A stretch of 59,974 nucleotides of DNA from Alistipes sp. (lineage in GTDB: Bacteria; Bacteroidota; Bacteroidia; Bacteroidales; Rikenellaceae). Positions 1-8,900 of this stretch are shown here, piece by piece. The stretch is from positions 1 through 59,974 of the forward strand of contig JAFVSV010000015.1 of assembly GCA_017503575.1 (NCBI GenBank). The letters run 5' to 3'. A program made the translations under genes and the position numbers. Under the pieces are notes generated by a model. The model made no database searches. It was given only the letters and a program-made list of their open reading frames with translations, and was not told the DNA's origin. Position 1 is the first letter of the stretch; the number at the start of each line of letters is the position of its first letter.

Positions 1-139
1 AGAGCTACGAAAGTATATTAGCTACTATAACAACGACCGTATAAAACTAAAATTAAACGGAAAGAGTCCGGTGCAATACCGAACTCTTTACCAATAAAAA
101 TCTTTTTATTAATCCGTCCAACTTTTGGGGGTCAGTACA
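1..139 (+). mobile_element. Right end of an IS3-family insertion sequence
   Basis: The window opens inside an insertion sequence. A transposase C-terminus ends at 97, and the bases at 117-139 (TCCAACTTTTGGGGGTCAG followed by TACA) resemble the terminal inverted repeat of IS3/IS150-type elements, whose other end would read TGTACTGACCCCCAAAAGT. The element therefore ends at about 139. The left end and any target duplication lie outside the window. Confidence 0.75.
2..97 (+). CDS. IS3-family transposase (OrfB), C-terminal fragment cut by window edge
   Basis: Reading from base 2 gives 31 residues before a TAA at 95-97. They include the stretch YISYYNNDRIKLKLNGKSPV followed by QYRT, which is the typical end of the rve-type integrase domain of IS3/IS150 OrfB transposases (a tyrosine- and asparagine-rich helix, then a K-G-x-S-P-V-Q-Y-R motif). 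The family catalyses cut-and-copy transposition through a DDE active site, which would lie upstream of the window. The fragment is incomplete only because the window starts here. Nothing indicates that the gene itself is broken. The recognition is firm at family level, but the exact IS cannot be named. Confidence 0.75.
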   Translation, partial: ELRKYISYYNNDRIKLKLNGKSPVQYRTLYQ

Positions 140-148
140 TTTTGTTAG

Positions 149-268
149 GAGGTTGAATAAAAAGATGTAGTTTTAGGCATGCGAAGCCCGAAAAAGCGGA
201 GTTTACTCGGCGTAAATGAGCATTTTGAGGGCGAGCATAACGACAAAATACACTTTTTATTCAGCCTC
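149..268. repeat. 120-bp imperfect inverted-repeat element downstream of comF
   Basis: The left arm at 149-169 (GAGGTTGAATAAAAAGATGT) and the right arm at 249-268 (ACTTTTTATTCAGCCTC preceded by TAC) are imperfect reverse complements around a core of about 80 bp. The core has nested pairing: GTTTAC at 201-206 with GTAAAT at 212-217, and GCCC at 186-189 with GGGC at 229-232. It lies between the IS end and the comF stop. It may act as a comF terminator, or it may be a copy of a dispersed REP/MITE-like element. No reading frame in it looks coding. Confidence 0.6.
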
Positions 269-282
269 TCTGTTGTTATATA

Positions 283-1008
283 CTACCAAGTGCCTGTTAT
301 ATGCTGCGTTACTGCCAACGTGACGACGGATATACGGCAGTCGGGGACGGCACACAGGATGGTCCGAGCACACGAGGTGATGGTAGCACCCGTGGTGAGC
401 ACATCATCAACAAGTAGTATATGTTTGCCCGCCAAGGCCCGAATATCAGAGACCTTGAAGAGTGAGTCCACATTCTCCCAGCGTTGATTAAAGTCGCACT
501 GCGCCTGCGCAGGGTTATTGCGACGACGCCTTACCGCGCGGTGTAGCACCTCAACGTCTAATGACTTGGCAATGCCCTCGGCGATATATGACGACTGGTT
601 ATAGCCGCGGTTCATCTGTTTAATTGGGTGCAGAGGTATGGGCACAACGACATCCACGTCGTCATATAGTCCCGAGCCTTTTAACTCGGCGCCATACCAG
701 CGTCCTAACTCGCGGGCACTCTTCCACATGCCTCCATATTTGAATTGATGTATCGTCTCGCGCCACTGGCTACCCTCACGATAGAAGATAAACGACGAGG
801 CGTGCACCACGGGCACCATGCCTGCGAAGCGCTCCTTGACAGGGTTATCCTCCTTAAGCCAATAGTTCGTAAGCGGGATGTTATATCGGCAACTCATACA
901 TATACCGTGTGCCGAGGCATCGACATCCGAACCACATATCATACACCTCGACCCGAAGACGAGCGTCTTAAGCGGATGGAATATCCTACCAAGCATCGAC
1001 ATCGACAT
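283..1008 (-). CDS. comF: ComF family phosphoribosyltransferase-like protein
   Basis: This 241-residue protein has the ComF layout. A zinc-ribbon-like N-terminus carries two CxxC pairs (C22/C25 and C37/C40). The type I phosphoribosyltransferase fold follows, with the PRPP-loop signature VDDVLTTGAT at about residues 200-209. ComF homologues are linked to DNA uptake and recombination in naturally competent bacteria, and are also common in bacteria not known to be competent. The enzymatic substrate is unknown. The start overlaps the end of priA by 23 bp. ATG codons at residues 3 and 5 would shorten the overlap. The overlap and shared strand indicate co-transcription with the helicase gene, a DNA-metabolism context that fits the family. 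Confidence 0.85.
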   Translation of the reverse strand: MSMSMLGRIFHPLKTLVFGSRCMICGSDVDASAHGICMSCRYNIPLTNYWLKEDNPVKERFAGMVPVVHASSFIFYREGSQWRETIHQFKYGGMWKSARELGRWYGAELKGSGLYDDVDVVVPIPLHPIKQMNRGYNQSSYIAEGIAKSLDVEVLHRAVRRRRNNPAQAQCDFNQRWENVDSLFKVSDIRALAGKHILLVDDVLTTGATITSCARTILCAVPDCRISVVTLAVTQHITGTW

Positions 1009-3244
1009 TTATTGTTACCCTCTTATACTCCTTATTAGTTCTCACCTCCTCGATGGCATCCTTGAGGAGTGTGCGCGCGCGTCTCATCGACGCACCACTC
1101 TCTATCTTAAGGGCTATGGCGGCATAGTACTCGCCGCGTAGCATCTCGCGTGTAGCAGCAACGGGGCCCATCACACGACTGCCAAACTTACGACGCATCG
1201 TGTTTGCGGTGTAGTGCGCAGCGTAGCGTAGCTGCTCATAGTCACAGCAACGTAGCGTGAGACGTATAAGATGTGAATACGGTGGGTAGCCAAAGGCCTC
1301 GCGCTCGCCAAGCTCGACGCGTGCCATAGCGTGGTAGTCGCCAGCGACAACATACCTTATTACGGGGTGTGTAGGCTGCGAAGTCTGTATTATTACACGG
1401 CCATGCTTGTTGCGTCTGCCTGCGCGACCTGCCACCTGCATCATCAGCTGGTAGGCACGCTCCGAGGCTCGAAAGTCGGGCGACGATAGTAGGTTGTCGG
1501 CATTGAGTATGCCCACGGTGGTAACACCAGCAAAGTCGAAGCCCTTGGTAACAATCTGCGTACCTACAAGTATGTTACTCTCGCCACGCTCGAAGCGACC
1601 CACGATATCTCTATACGCACGCTCCGATGTGGCGCTGTCGGCGTCTAATCGCTCGACGCGCGCCTCGGGGTATATGCGCGATATCTCCTCCTCGACCTTC
1701 TCCGTACCAAAGCCCATGGTTGCCATATCTTGCGTCTCGCAGTTGGGGCATACCGTAGGGCGCTCGGTGGAGTAGCCGCAGTAGTGACACTCCATGCGCG
1801 AGGTGGCCTTATGTTGTGTTAGGGTTACGTTGCAGTGGGGGCAACGCGGCGAGTAGCCACATGTGCGACACTGTATGTAGGGGGCATAGCCACGGCGGTT
1901 CTGGAAGAGGATGACCTGCTCGCCAGCCGTGAGCGAGGCATCCATGGCGCGTAGCATATCTATGTTGAAGTGCAGCTTACGCTCACCGCGTTTCACCGCG
2001 CGTAGCGTGTCGGAGATGACAACCTCTGGAAGGGAGCCTTCGCCCCAGCGCTCTGTAAGCTCGACGTAGCAGTACTTGCCCGACAAGGCATTCATGTAGC
2101 TCTCGAGCGATGGTGTAGCACTGCCCAATACCACCTTGGCGCCATATAGGCTACCGAGCACGACAGCCATATCGCGGCCGTTATATCGTGGTTGCATGTC
2201 ACTCTGCTTGTAGCTCGGGTCGTGCTCCTCGTCTACGATGATAAGTCCCGGGCTGTTCATCGGCAGGAAGAGTGCCGAGCGAACACCGACGATAAGCTCA
2301 CCACCCGTTGATGCGGCAAGACGCAGATAGCTCTGGCCACGACGCAGGGGTGTTAGGTGTGAGTGATAGGTCGTTGTGCGCCCCTCGAAGATATGCTCCA
2401 AGCGCTCTATAAGCTGTGCCGTGATGGCTATCTCGGGGACAAGCATCATCACATCGCGGCCTGACGACAGCGCCTCGGCCATAAGGTGTATGTATATCTC
2501 GGTCTTTCCCGAGCCTGTGATGCCATGAAGAAGTGCCACCCTACCATCATCGTGCCCTCGCTTTATGGCCTGCAAGGCCTGCTGCTGTGCCTCGGAGAGT
2601 GTTGGTAGCAGGAAGTCGCGCTGGGCATTGTTGGTGCCCACCTCGCGAGGACGTAGCTCCTCCACGATGAGGTGCTTGCTGCGTAGTGCCGCGAAGTGCG
2701 CATTGTCGGCATCGACAAGGCGGCGAGGCACAAAGCCGTCCTCGGCCATGCGCTCCGTGGCGAGAGCTGCAATCTTATCGAGTGTGGCGGTGCGTCGTGG
2801 CGCTCGTCGCTCGTGCTTATGCACATAGTCGGCAAGAGCCTCCTCGCTGCGTAGCTCCGTAGCGAGGGCAACATACCGCTCCATGGGGGCTGTTATCGTG
2901 CGCTCGTCGACTTCGGCAAGCGACGTTGCCGAAGGCTTTGCCATGGCGGGTAGTGCCATGCGCATAACCTCGCCAATGCTACACATATAGTAGTCCGCCG
3001 TCCACTCCCAAAGGCGCTGGGCATGGGGGCGCACAAGGGGCGTTGTGTATAGCTTACGCAGTATAGGCTTGAGGCGGGGTATATCGGGCTTCGTGGTGGT
3101 TATCTCCCACACGATACCCGTATAATAGCGACTGCTGCCAAACTGTACTACTACGGCATCACCCACCCCAACAGCCAACTCCTCATCTAACGAGAATGTG
3201 TACATTGGCTGCGCCAGCGGTAGGACAACCCGAGCGTAAAGCAT
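986..3244 (-). CDS. priA: Primosomal protein N' (replication-restart helicase PriA)
   Basis: This 752-residue superfamily 2 DNA helicase reloads the replisome at stalled forks. An N-terminal 3'-DNA-binding region of about 110 residues is followed by Walker A GITGSGKTE (about 241-249), Walker B DEEH (338-341) and the SAT motif region (about 374). Eight zinc-ligand cysteines inserted in the helicase core (C459, C462, C468, C471, C486, C489, C499, C502) are diagnostic of PriA. A motif VI-like GRAGR follows. The length is normal for the family. The gene lies 41 bp downstream of yitT and overlaps comF, so all three probably share a transcript. No frameshift or missing motif was seen. Confidence 0.95.
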   Translation of the reverse strand: MLYARVVLPLAQPMYTFSLDEELAVGVGDAVVVQFGSSRYYTGIVWEITTTKPDIPRLKPILRKLYTTPLVRPHAQRLWEWTADYYMCSIGEVMRMALPAMAKPSATSLAEVDERTITAPMERYVALATELRSEEALADYVHKHERRAPRRTATLDKIAALATERMAEDGFVPRRLVDADNAHFAALRSKHLIVEELRPREVGTNNAQRDFLLPTLSEAQQQALQAIKRGHDDGRVALLHGITGSGKTEIYIHLMAEALSSGRDVMMLVPEIAITAQLIERLEHIFEGRTTTYHSHLTPLRRGQSYLRLAASTGGELIVGVRSALFLPMNSPGLIIVDEEHDPSYKQSDMQPRYNGRDMAVVLGSLYGAKVVLGSATPSLESYMNALSGKYCYVELTERWGEGSLPEVVISDTLRAVKRGERKLHFNIDMLRAMDASLTAGEQVILFQNRRGYAPYIQCRTCGYSPRCPHCNVTLTQHKATSRMECHYCGYSTERPTVCPNCETQDMATMGFGTEKVEEEISRIYPEARVERLDADSATSERAYRDIVGRFERGESNILVGTQIVTKGFDFAGVTTVGILNADNLLSSPDFRASERAYQLMMQVAGRAGRRNKHGRVIIQTSQPTHPVIRYVVAGDYHAMARVELGEREAFGYPPYSHLIRLTLRCCDYEQLRYAAHYTANTMRRKFGSRVMGPVAATREMLRGEYYAAIALKIESGASMRRARTLLKDAIEEVRTNKEYKRVTINVDVDAW

Positions 3245-3285
3245 GGCAGCAGTTGTATGTTAAGATTATAAAAGTATCGGCTCTA

Positions 3286-4254
3286 TTAGAGCTTGTTAAG
3301 AGCGTTGAAGCCCTGACCGTATACGCCCATTACTGAGCCTACGGTGATAAATGCGTTGGGGTCCTCCTCGCGAACGAGTTTCAAGATTGTCGAGGTCTCG
3401 CGCTTACGACATACGACCATAACAACCTTTGTATCGGTCTTTGTATACCAGCCCTGTGCATCGAGAAGTGTAGCGCCACGATGAGCCTTGGTGAGGATTG
3501 CATCTGCCATCTTCTCATAATCCTTGCACATAATCATAATCTGGTTAGACTGCTGGTTACCAGACTGAACGAAGTCTACGGTGTAGCCGATAACGGCAAT
3601 CATGATAAATCCGTAGATTACACGAGCATACGCAAGTGACGTCATAGGCAGAATCTCTGTTGGCTCACCTGCGATAGCTACATTCGTTGTTAGGAAGAGT
3701 GAGCCAATAAGGATGCCGCAGTCGGTCATAAGCAATACCTTACCATAGCTTACGGTGCGGAACTTATTGATAATCATCGCCACGATATCTGTACCACCTG
3801 TTGATCCACCCTGCATAAAGGCTACGGCAATACCCAAGCCACACGATGCAGCACCAGCAATCACAAGCAATAGATTACGCGCGTCAACATTAGCTAACTT
3901 TTCGTATACGAGAAGTGGGTCAAGCTGTGACTCAACCAAGTTGAACATCACCGACATCATCACAATACAGTAGAGCGTCTTGATACCAAACTTCCAGCCC
4001 ACAATCATCACACCCAAGATAAGCAAGATGATATTGATGATGAATACCAATGTACCGATAGTCAAAAATCCGCTAAAGCTACCAGGAAGAACGGCGTTGA
4101 TGAGGGTTGCCAAACCTGCTGCGCCACCACCCATACCACCTGCTGGCATTACACATTCCAACCAGCCAAAGGCGTAGCAGAACATACCAAAGGTCATAAA
4201 GAGATACTCTTTGATGCCAATGAGAATCGAACGAGAAGAGAGATTCATACCCAT
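3286..4254 (-). CDS. YitT family membrane protein (DUF161/DUF2179)
   Basis: This 322-residue integral membrane protein has several hydrophobic, glycine-rich segments in its first 220 residues (for example around GAASCGLGIAVAFMQGGSTGGTD, described here by its GGSTGGTD core). A soluble C-terminal domain of about 90 residues has the DUF2179 pattern: a V-x-S-G-N-Q-Q-S turn, a T-x-L-D-A-x-G-W-Y-T-K stretch, and a terminal G-x-G-F. The family is widespread and has no firmly assigned transport substrate. The start at 4254 is preceded by an A-rich leader, and a Bacteroidetes -7 box lies about 75 bp upstream. It is the first gene of the yitT-priA-comF run. Confidence 0.85.
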   Translation of the reverse strand: MGMNLSSRSILIGIKEYLFMTFGMFCYAFGWLECVMPAGGMGGGAAGLATLINAVLPGSFSGFLTIGTLVFIINIILLILGVMIVGWKFGIKTLYCIVMMSVMFNLVESQLDPLLVYEKLANVDARNLLLVIAGAASCGLGIAVAFMQGGSTGGTDIVAMIINKFRTVSYGKVLLMTDCGILIGSLFLTTNVAIAGEPTEILPMTSLAYARVIYGFIMIAVIGYTVDFVQSGNQQSNQIMIMCKDYEKMADAILTKAHRGATLLDAQGWYTKTDTKVVMVVCRKRETSTILKLVREEDPNAFITVGSVMGVYGQGFNALNKL

Positions 4255-4329
4255 GTCAATTCAATTTTAATCCTTAATTAATAGAGCTCAATAATGGTTA
4301 AAAGTTTCTTACATCCAGTAAAATCGCGG

Positions 4330-4337
4330 CAAATGTA
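4330..4337 (-). promoter_or_regulatory. Bacteroidetes -7 promoter element for yitT-priA-comF
   Basis: On the minus strand this reads TACATTTG, matching the TAnnTTTG consensus of the Bacteroidetes primary sigma factor. It lies about 75 bp upstream of the yitT start. No clear -33 TTTG was found at the ideal spacing, so the call rests on the -7 box and its position. Confidence 0.5.
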
Positions 4338-4387
4338 CAAACTTTCGCCCGAATTGTGCAAGATTTTTCATTTATTTTATAGTGCAA

Positions 4388-4420
4388 TGTGCAATGCATT
4401 GTTAATCAACGCATTGCACA
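4388..4420 (-). terminator. Hairpin terminator after the GH92 gene
   Basis: A perfect 10-bp stem (TGTGCAATGC at 4388-4397, GCATTGCACA at 4411-4420) encloses a 13-base loop just beyond the stop of the upstream GH92 gene. The following minus-strand sequence is AT-rich but has no strong U-run, so termination strength is uncertain. Confidence 0.55.
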
Positions 4421-4442
4421 TACACCCCCGATATCTCAAATA

Positions 4443-6632
4443 TTAATACCAGCAGCTCTTCTTCTTGCCCATCACAAAGGTGAGCTTGCCACCTGCAATA
4501 ACCTCATCATGAGTGATATAGTTGCGCTTTAGTGGTTTGTCATTGAGCTCCACACGCTGAACATAGCGACGCTTCTCATCGTAGCCCTTACGCTCAACCT
4601 CAAATACACCGCCCTTAACATCTATCTCGGCGTGATCTACCATAGGTACACCAAGCACATACTCCTTGGTTGCAGACTCTACGGGGTAGAAGCCAAGCGT
4701 TGTCATGATATACCATGCAGACATCTGACCAACATCCTCGTTGCCCGAGAGGCCGTCAACCTCTGTCGAGTACATCGTATCCATAACCTCGTACAAGCGG
4801 TCGGCACCCTTCCATGGCTCACCCAACATGGTGTAGAAGTAGATGATATGGTGGCTTGGCTCGTTGCCATGAACATACTGACCGATAAGACCCGAGATAT
4901 CGGGTGTTACATCCTCACCCTCCATCTTGGTGTCGGCAGTGAAGAGCTCGTCGAGGCGCTTGATAGTAGCCTCGCGGCCGCCCATATACTCTACCAAAAG
5001 CTCCAAGTCGTGGGGTACTAACCATGTGTACTGCCATGCGTTACCCTCACAGTACTCGTTCGCAATACGCGATGCGTTATATGGGTTAAAGTCCTCGCGC
5101 CACGCGCCTGTTGACGACTTACCACGCACGAAGCCTGTCGATGGATCGTAGTAGTTTGTCCATGAGTGGCTACGCTCCTCGAGGTATGCAGCCTCCTCCT
5201 GCTTACCGAGCTTCAAGGCTACCTCCAAAGCGGCAGCATCGGCAATGGCAAACTCCATGTCGTGAGCGATAGACTCTGCCTGAAGGTCGTTGGGCATATA
5301 GCCATACTGCTTACGATACTTACCGCCACGCATATTCTGCATATATGATGTCTCGAGGGCCTTCCATGCACGCTCGGCGTCGATACCCTCGATATCTTTC
5401 ACTACGGCATCAGCCACGGCGATGATACCTGGCGAGCCCACCATACAGCCGTTATCCCAACCCCAGAGGTGCCAGATAGGGAGGAAGCCCTGCTCGTCGC
5501 AGAGGTTAATCATAGTGTTGATAACATCGTCCATGCGCTCGGGGTGAGTGATGGTCATAAGAGGTAGCTTCGCACGATATGTATCCCACAACGAGAAGGT
5601 GGTATATGTGTCGTGGCCAGGGTTAGCGTGAATCTGCTGATCGGCACCGCGGTATGTGCCATCGACATCCGAGAAGAGCGATGGTGCTACATACATGTGG
5701 TACATACCTGTATAGAATATCTCCTCCTGTGCTGCGGTAGCACCCTCGATACGAATCTTCGATATCTCGGTGTTCCACTTATCGTAGGCCACCTTGCGTG
5801 CTGTGTCGAAGTCTACGTTGGCAACCTCAGCGTCGAAGTTCTTACGAGCTCCCTCGATACTTGTCGATGATAGTGCCACCTTGACGCCTATGGCCTCACC
5901 CGCCTCGGTGTCGAAGTTGATGCGGTAGTAGAAATTGTCCTCACTCTCTGGCACAAACGATGTGAAGGGCTTCGAGAACTCGATGACGAAGTATACCTTC
6001 TGGTAGTTTGCCCAGCCGTAGGAGTGGCGGTAACCCTCCACGCGGGTGTCGCTCACAGCCTCTGCATAGAGGGCCTCGGGACGGTCCCAGCAGCCACCAT
6101 GCACCAAGTCGAGGATGATGGCGGCGTCATCGCCCTCGGGGAAGGTGTAGCGGTGTAGGCCACCGCGCTCCGTAGCCGTCATCTCGGCGAGGATGTTATA
6201 GCGTGTGAGAGGTACAGAGTAGTAGCCAGGCTCAACAATCTCCTTAGTGCGGTCGGCCTCGCTCCAGAAGCCTGTTGAGTAGTCACCAAGACGGCCACGG
6301 CCGTATGGCACCTCGCCCATGACAGGCATAAGCGTAACATCGAAGAGGTCGCCACAACCCGTACCCGAGAGGTGGGTGTGCGAGAAGCCGATGACACTAT
6401 TCTCCGAGTCGTGGTAACCCGAGCACCAGTCCCACTCTTGGGTGATGCTTGTGGGGCCCACCTGCGTCATGCCAAAGGGTACGTTGGCACCCACAAATAC
6501 ATGGCCATGGCCACCAGAGCCAATCTTTGGGTTTACCTTTGCAGCATAGTCTGTTGCGGGCTGTTGTGCCGAGAGGCTACCAGCTGTCGCAAGCAATACT
6601 AAAGCGATTAGCGAATGTTTGAAAATTCTCAT
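4443..6632 (-). CDS. Exported GH92 alpha-mannosidase
   Basis: This 729-residue GH92 enzyme belongs to the calcium-dependent exo-alpha-mannosidases that trim alpha-linked mannose from N-glycans or mannans. A signal peptide of about 22 residues ends ...SLSA before QQPATDY. The N-terminal beta-sandwich includes GFSHTHLSGTGCGD, and the catalytic (alpha/alpha)6 barrel follows. The general-acid region YCEGNAWQYTW (E529) and the base region GNEDVGQMSAW (D633) are both intact and fit the pattern known from characterised GH92 enzymes. It is the last gene of the rlmN-GH97-GH92-GH92 run, 11 bp after its paralogue. Linkage specificity (alpha-1,2, -1,3, -1,4 or -1,6) cannot be read from the sequence. Confidence 0.92.
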   Translation of the reverse strand: MRIFKHSLIALVLLATAGSLSAQQPATDYAAKVNPKIGSGGHGHVFVGANVPFGMTQVGPTSITQEWDWCSGYHDSENSVIGFSHTHLSGTGCGDLFDVTLMPVMGEVPYGRGRLGDYSTGFWSEADRTKEIVEPGYYSVPLTRYNILAEMTATERGGLHRYTFPEGDDAAIILDLVHGGCWDRPEALYAEAVSDTRVEGYRHSYGWANYQKVYFVIEFSKPFTSFVPESEDNFYYRINFDTEAGEAIGVKVALSSTSIEGARKNFDAEVANVDFDTARKVAYDKWNTEISKIRIEGATAAQEEIFYTGMYHMYVAPSLFSDVDGTYRGADQQIHANPGHDTYTTFSLWDTYRAKLPLMTITHPERMDDVINTMINLCDEQGFLPIWHLWGWDNGCMVGSPGIIAVADAVVKDIEGIDAERAWKALETSYMQNMRGGKYRKQYGYMPNDLQAESIAHDMEFAIADAAALEVALKLGKQEEAAYLEERSHSWTNYYDPSTGFVRGKSSTGAWREDFNPYNASRIANEYCEGNAWQYTWLVPHDLELLVEYMGGREATIKRLDELFTADTKMEGEDVTPDISGLIGQYVHGNEPSHHIIYFYTMLGEPWKGADRLYEVMDTMYSTEVDGLSGNEDVGQMSAWYIMTTLGFYPVESATKEYVLGVPMVDHAEIDVKGGVFEVERKGYDEKRRYVQRVELNDKPLKRNYITHDEVIAGGKLTFVMGKKKSCWY

Positions 6633-6643
6633 AGGTTAGCTTT

Positions 6644-8893
6644 TTAATATAATTTTAATTTCAACTCTTTTGCCCTAATAAGTTCGTTGTGAGAGATGCG
6701 GAAGCGGTTTATCTGCTTGCCGCCAAGTGTTATGCCGTCGCGCTTGATGTAGTCGCCCTCGCCCTCGGTGGCGATTGTTATCGTGCCATGCTGAGTCTCT
6801 ATCTCCACTCGCTCGAAGCGTGGCGTGGTGATGGTGTAGTATGGCTCACCTGGGCAGTCGGGGTAGATGCCCATCATCGAGAATACCGCCCATGCCGACA
6901 TCGTGCCCGTGTCGTCGTTGCCGGGGAGACCATCCGCCGCGGTGGTGTAGTTCTCGTCGAGGAGCTGTTTTACCAAAGCCTGCGTGTGGTGCTCATAACC
7001 CTTGATGCGACTGAAGAGGTAGGGGTAGGCGATATCTGGCTCGTTGGTTGGGTCGTAGTGGCCATTCTCGAATACGCTCAATAGCTTCGACGCAAACCTC
7101 TTCTCGCCACCCATAGCCTTGATAAGTCCCTCGATGTCGTGGGGCACGAAGAAGGTGTAGTTCCATGAGCTACCCTCGTGGAAGCCCGTGGTATTCGAGA
7201 AGTTAGCACCCGCTGTCGGGTCGAACTCACCGATATACTTGCCATCCATGCCAATAGGGCGCATGGCGCCATCTCCCTTGGAGTAGTAGTTCTTCCAGCC
7301 CGCCGCACGACGCTCCATCTCGCGTGCAAGCTCCATGTCGCCCATCTCGCGTGCGAAGAGCGCCAAGGCGTTGTCCGCAACGTAGTATTCGAGAGCGTGC
7401 GATACGGAGTTGTCACCCGACAAATCCTGCGCAAAGAGACCTACGGGGATGTAGCCATGCTCGATATATGGGTCGATATCGGGGCGTATGGCGTTATCCT
7501 TGCCTGGCGTTGTTGCCGAGCGCTTCATGGCTGCGTAGGCCGCCTCGATGTCGAAGTCGCGCAACCCCTTGAGGTAGCTATCCACGATAACGGGTATCGC
7601 AGGATCGCCCTCCATGGTGAAGGTCTCACGACCGTATAGCTCCCAGCGAGGTAGCCAGCCCCACTCCTTCGACATGTCGACCATCGAGCGTAGCATATCT
7701 ATCTGACGCTCGGGATATACAAGTGTAAGCAGTTGATGAACATTGCGGTAGGTGTCCCATAGCGAGAATACCGTATAGCGTTCGTAGCCATTCGTGACGC
7801 CTGTCGTGCCACTCTCCATCGTGGGGTACTCGCCATTAACATCGCTCACGATGTTGGGGTGTAGCAGTGCATGGTATAGCGCCGTGTAGAATATCGTGCG
7901 GTCATCCTCCGTGCCACCCTCAACGCGTATGCGACCGAGTGCCTCCTGCCACTTGCTCTGTGCCATGTCGCGCACCTCGTCGAAGCTACGCTTGCCCACC
8001 TCGGCATCGAGGTTCTTGCGTGCATTTTCGATAGATGTGTACGATATGCCGATGCGAAGCTCCACCTCTGTGCCTGGTGCAACATCGCCCAACGAGAAGT
8101 AGAAGCCAATGTCGTTGCCCATCATCTCGCGCGCGTAGCGCTTATATAATTTGTACTCGCCACTATCGCCCGACCACTGCGCCTCGATGCCCGTCATCTC
8201 GGGTTGTAGCTTCCAGTAGCCTGTCGCCTCTGCTGGCTGCGATATGCGCGCTACGAAGTATACGGGGAATACCGCCTGGTTGGTGTAGCAGAATGTACCC
8301 AAGAGGCGCATGCCCTCAACCTCGGTGTCGCTCACCCTGCGGAGCATAGCTCCCGACTCGTTAGAGAGCGCTGTACCCATATCGACGATGATGTTTGCCT
8401 CGCCACCCTCGGCAAAGGTGTAGCGCTCGATGGCGGCACGCTCTGTGGCTGTCGTCTCGGCGCGAATGTTGAATTTGTCGTATGTCGTGGCGTAGTAGCC
8501 AGGTGTAGCCCTCTCGTCGACGTATGTCGAGCCGTGGTCGTGGCGGTCGGGCATAACATCGCCTACTGTCGCCATGGTGATTATAGCTCCAAGCTCGGGG
8601 CAACCAACACCACTCAACGCGCCGTGGGCAAAGCCTACGGAGTATTTGTTGCGTATGTCGTAAGGAGCTGACCACCAACGGTTATCCTTGTCGTAGCGAT
8701 TAAGTTCAGAGCCAGTCACATTGAACGGCACAACGGCCATCATGCCGTGAGGCACAACGGCGCCCGGGTGTGTCACCGAGTAGTCGGCAGTACCGATAAA
8801 TGGGTCTACATATTGGGTGTAGTCTCGCTCCTGCGCTGACGCAAAAGCTACAACGGCAAAGATTGCAAATATGGAGATTAATACTCTTCTCAT
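6644..8893 (-). CDS. Exported GH92 alpha-mannosidase, divergent paralogue
   Basis: This second GH92 enzyme (749 residues) has a signal peptide ending ...AFASA before QERDYTQYVDPFIGT. The acid region reads HEGSSWNYTF with E573, where its neighbour has CEGNAWQYTW. The base region reads GNDDTGTMSAW with D661. These changes around the active site, and the more divergent N-terminal domain (GFAHGALSGVGCPE), suggest a different linkage or aglycone preference from the adjacent paralogue. It sits 7 bp downstream of the GH97 gene and 11 bp upstream of the other GH92, so the three are almost certainly translated from one message. Export to the periplasm or outer surface is inferred from the signal peptide. 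Confidence 0.9.
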   Translation of the reverse strand: MRRVLISIFAIFAVVAFASAQERDYTQYVDPFIGTADYSVTHPGAVVPHGMMAVVPFNVTGSELNRYDKDNRWWSAPYDIRNKYSVGFAHGALSGVGCPELGAIITMATVGDVMPDRHDHGSTYVDERATPGYYATTYDKFNIRAETTATERAAIERYTFAEGGEANIIVDMGTALSNESGAMLRRVSDTEVEGMRLLGTFCYTNQAVFPVYFVARISQPAEATGYWKLQPEMTGIEAQWSGDSGEYKLYKRYAREMMGNDIGFYFSLGDVAPGTEVELRIGISYTSIENARKNLDAEVGKRSFDEVRDMAQSKWQEALGRIRVEGGTEDDRTIFYTALYHALLHPNIVSDVNGEYPTMESGTTGVTNGYERYTVFSLWDTYRNVHQLLTLVYPERQIDMLRSMVDMSKEWGWLPRWELYGRETFTMEGDPAIPVIVDSYLKGLRDFDIEAAYAAMKRSATTPGKDNAIRPDIDPYIEHGYIPVGLFAQDLSGDNSVSHALEYYVADNALALFAREMGDMELAREMERRAAGWKNYYSKGDGAMRPIGMDGKYIGEFDPTAGANFSNTTGFHEGSSWNYTFFVPHDIEGLIKAMGGEKRFASKLLSVFENGHYDPTNEPDIAYPYLFSRIKGYEHHTQALVKQLLDENYTTAADGLPGNDDTGTMSAWAVFSMMGIYPDCPGEPYYTITTPRFERVEIETQHGTITIATEGEGDYIKRDGITLGGKQINRFRISHNELIRAKELKLKLY

Positions 8894-8900
8894 TTAGCTA

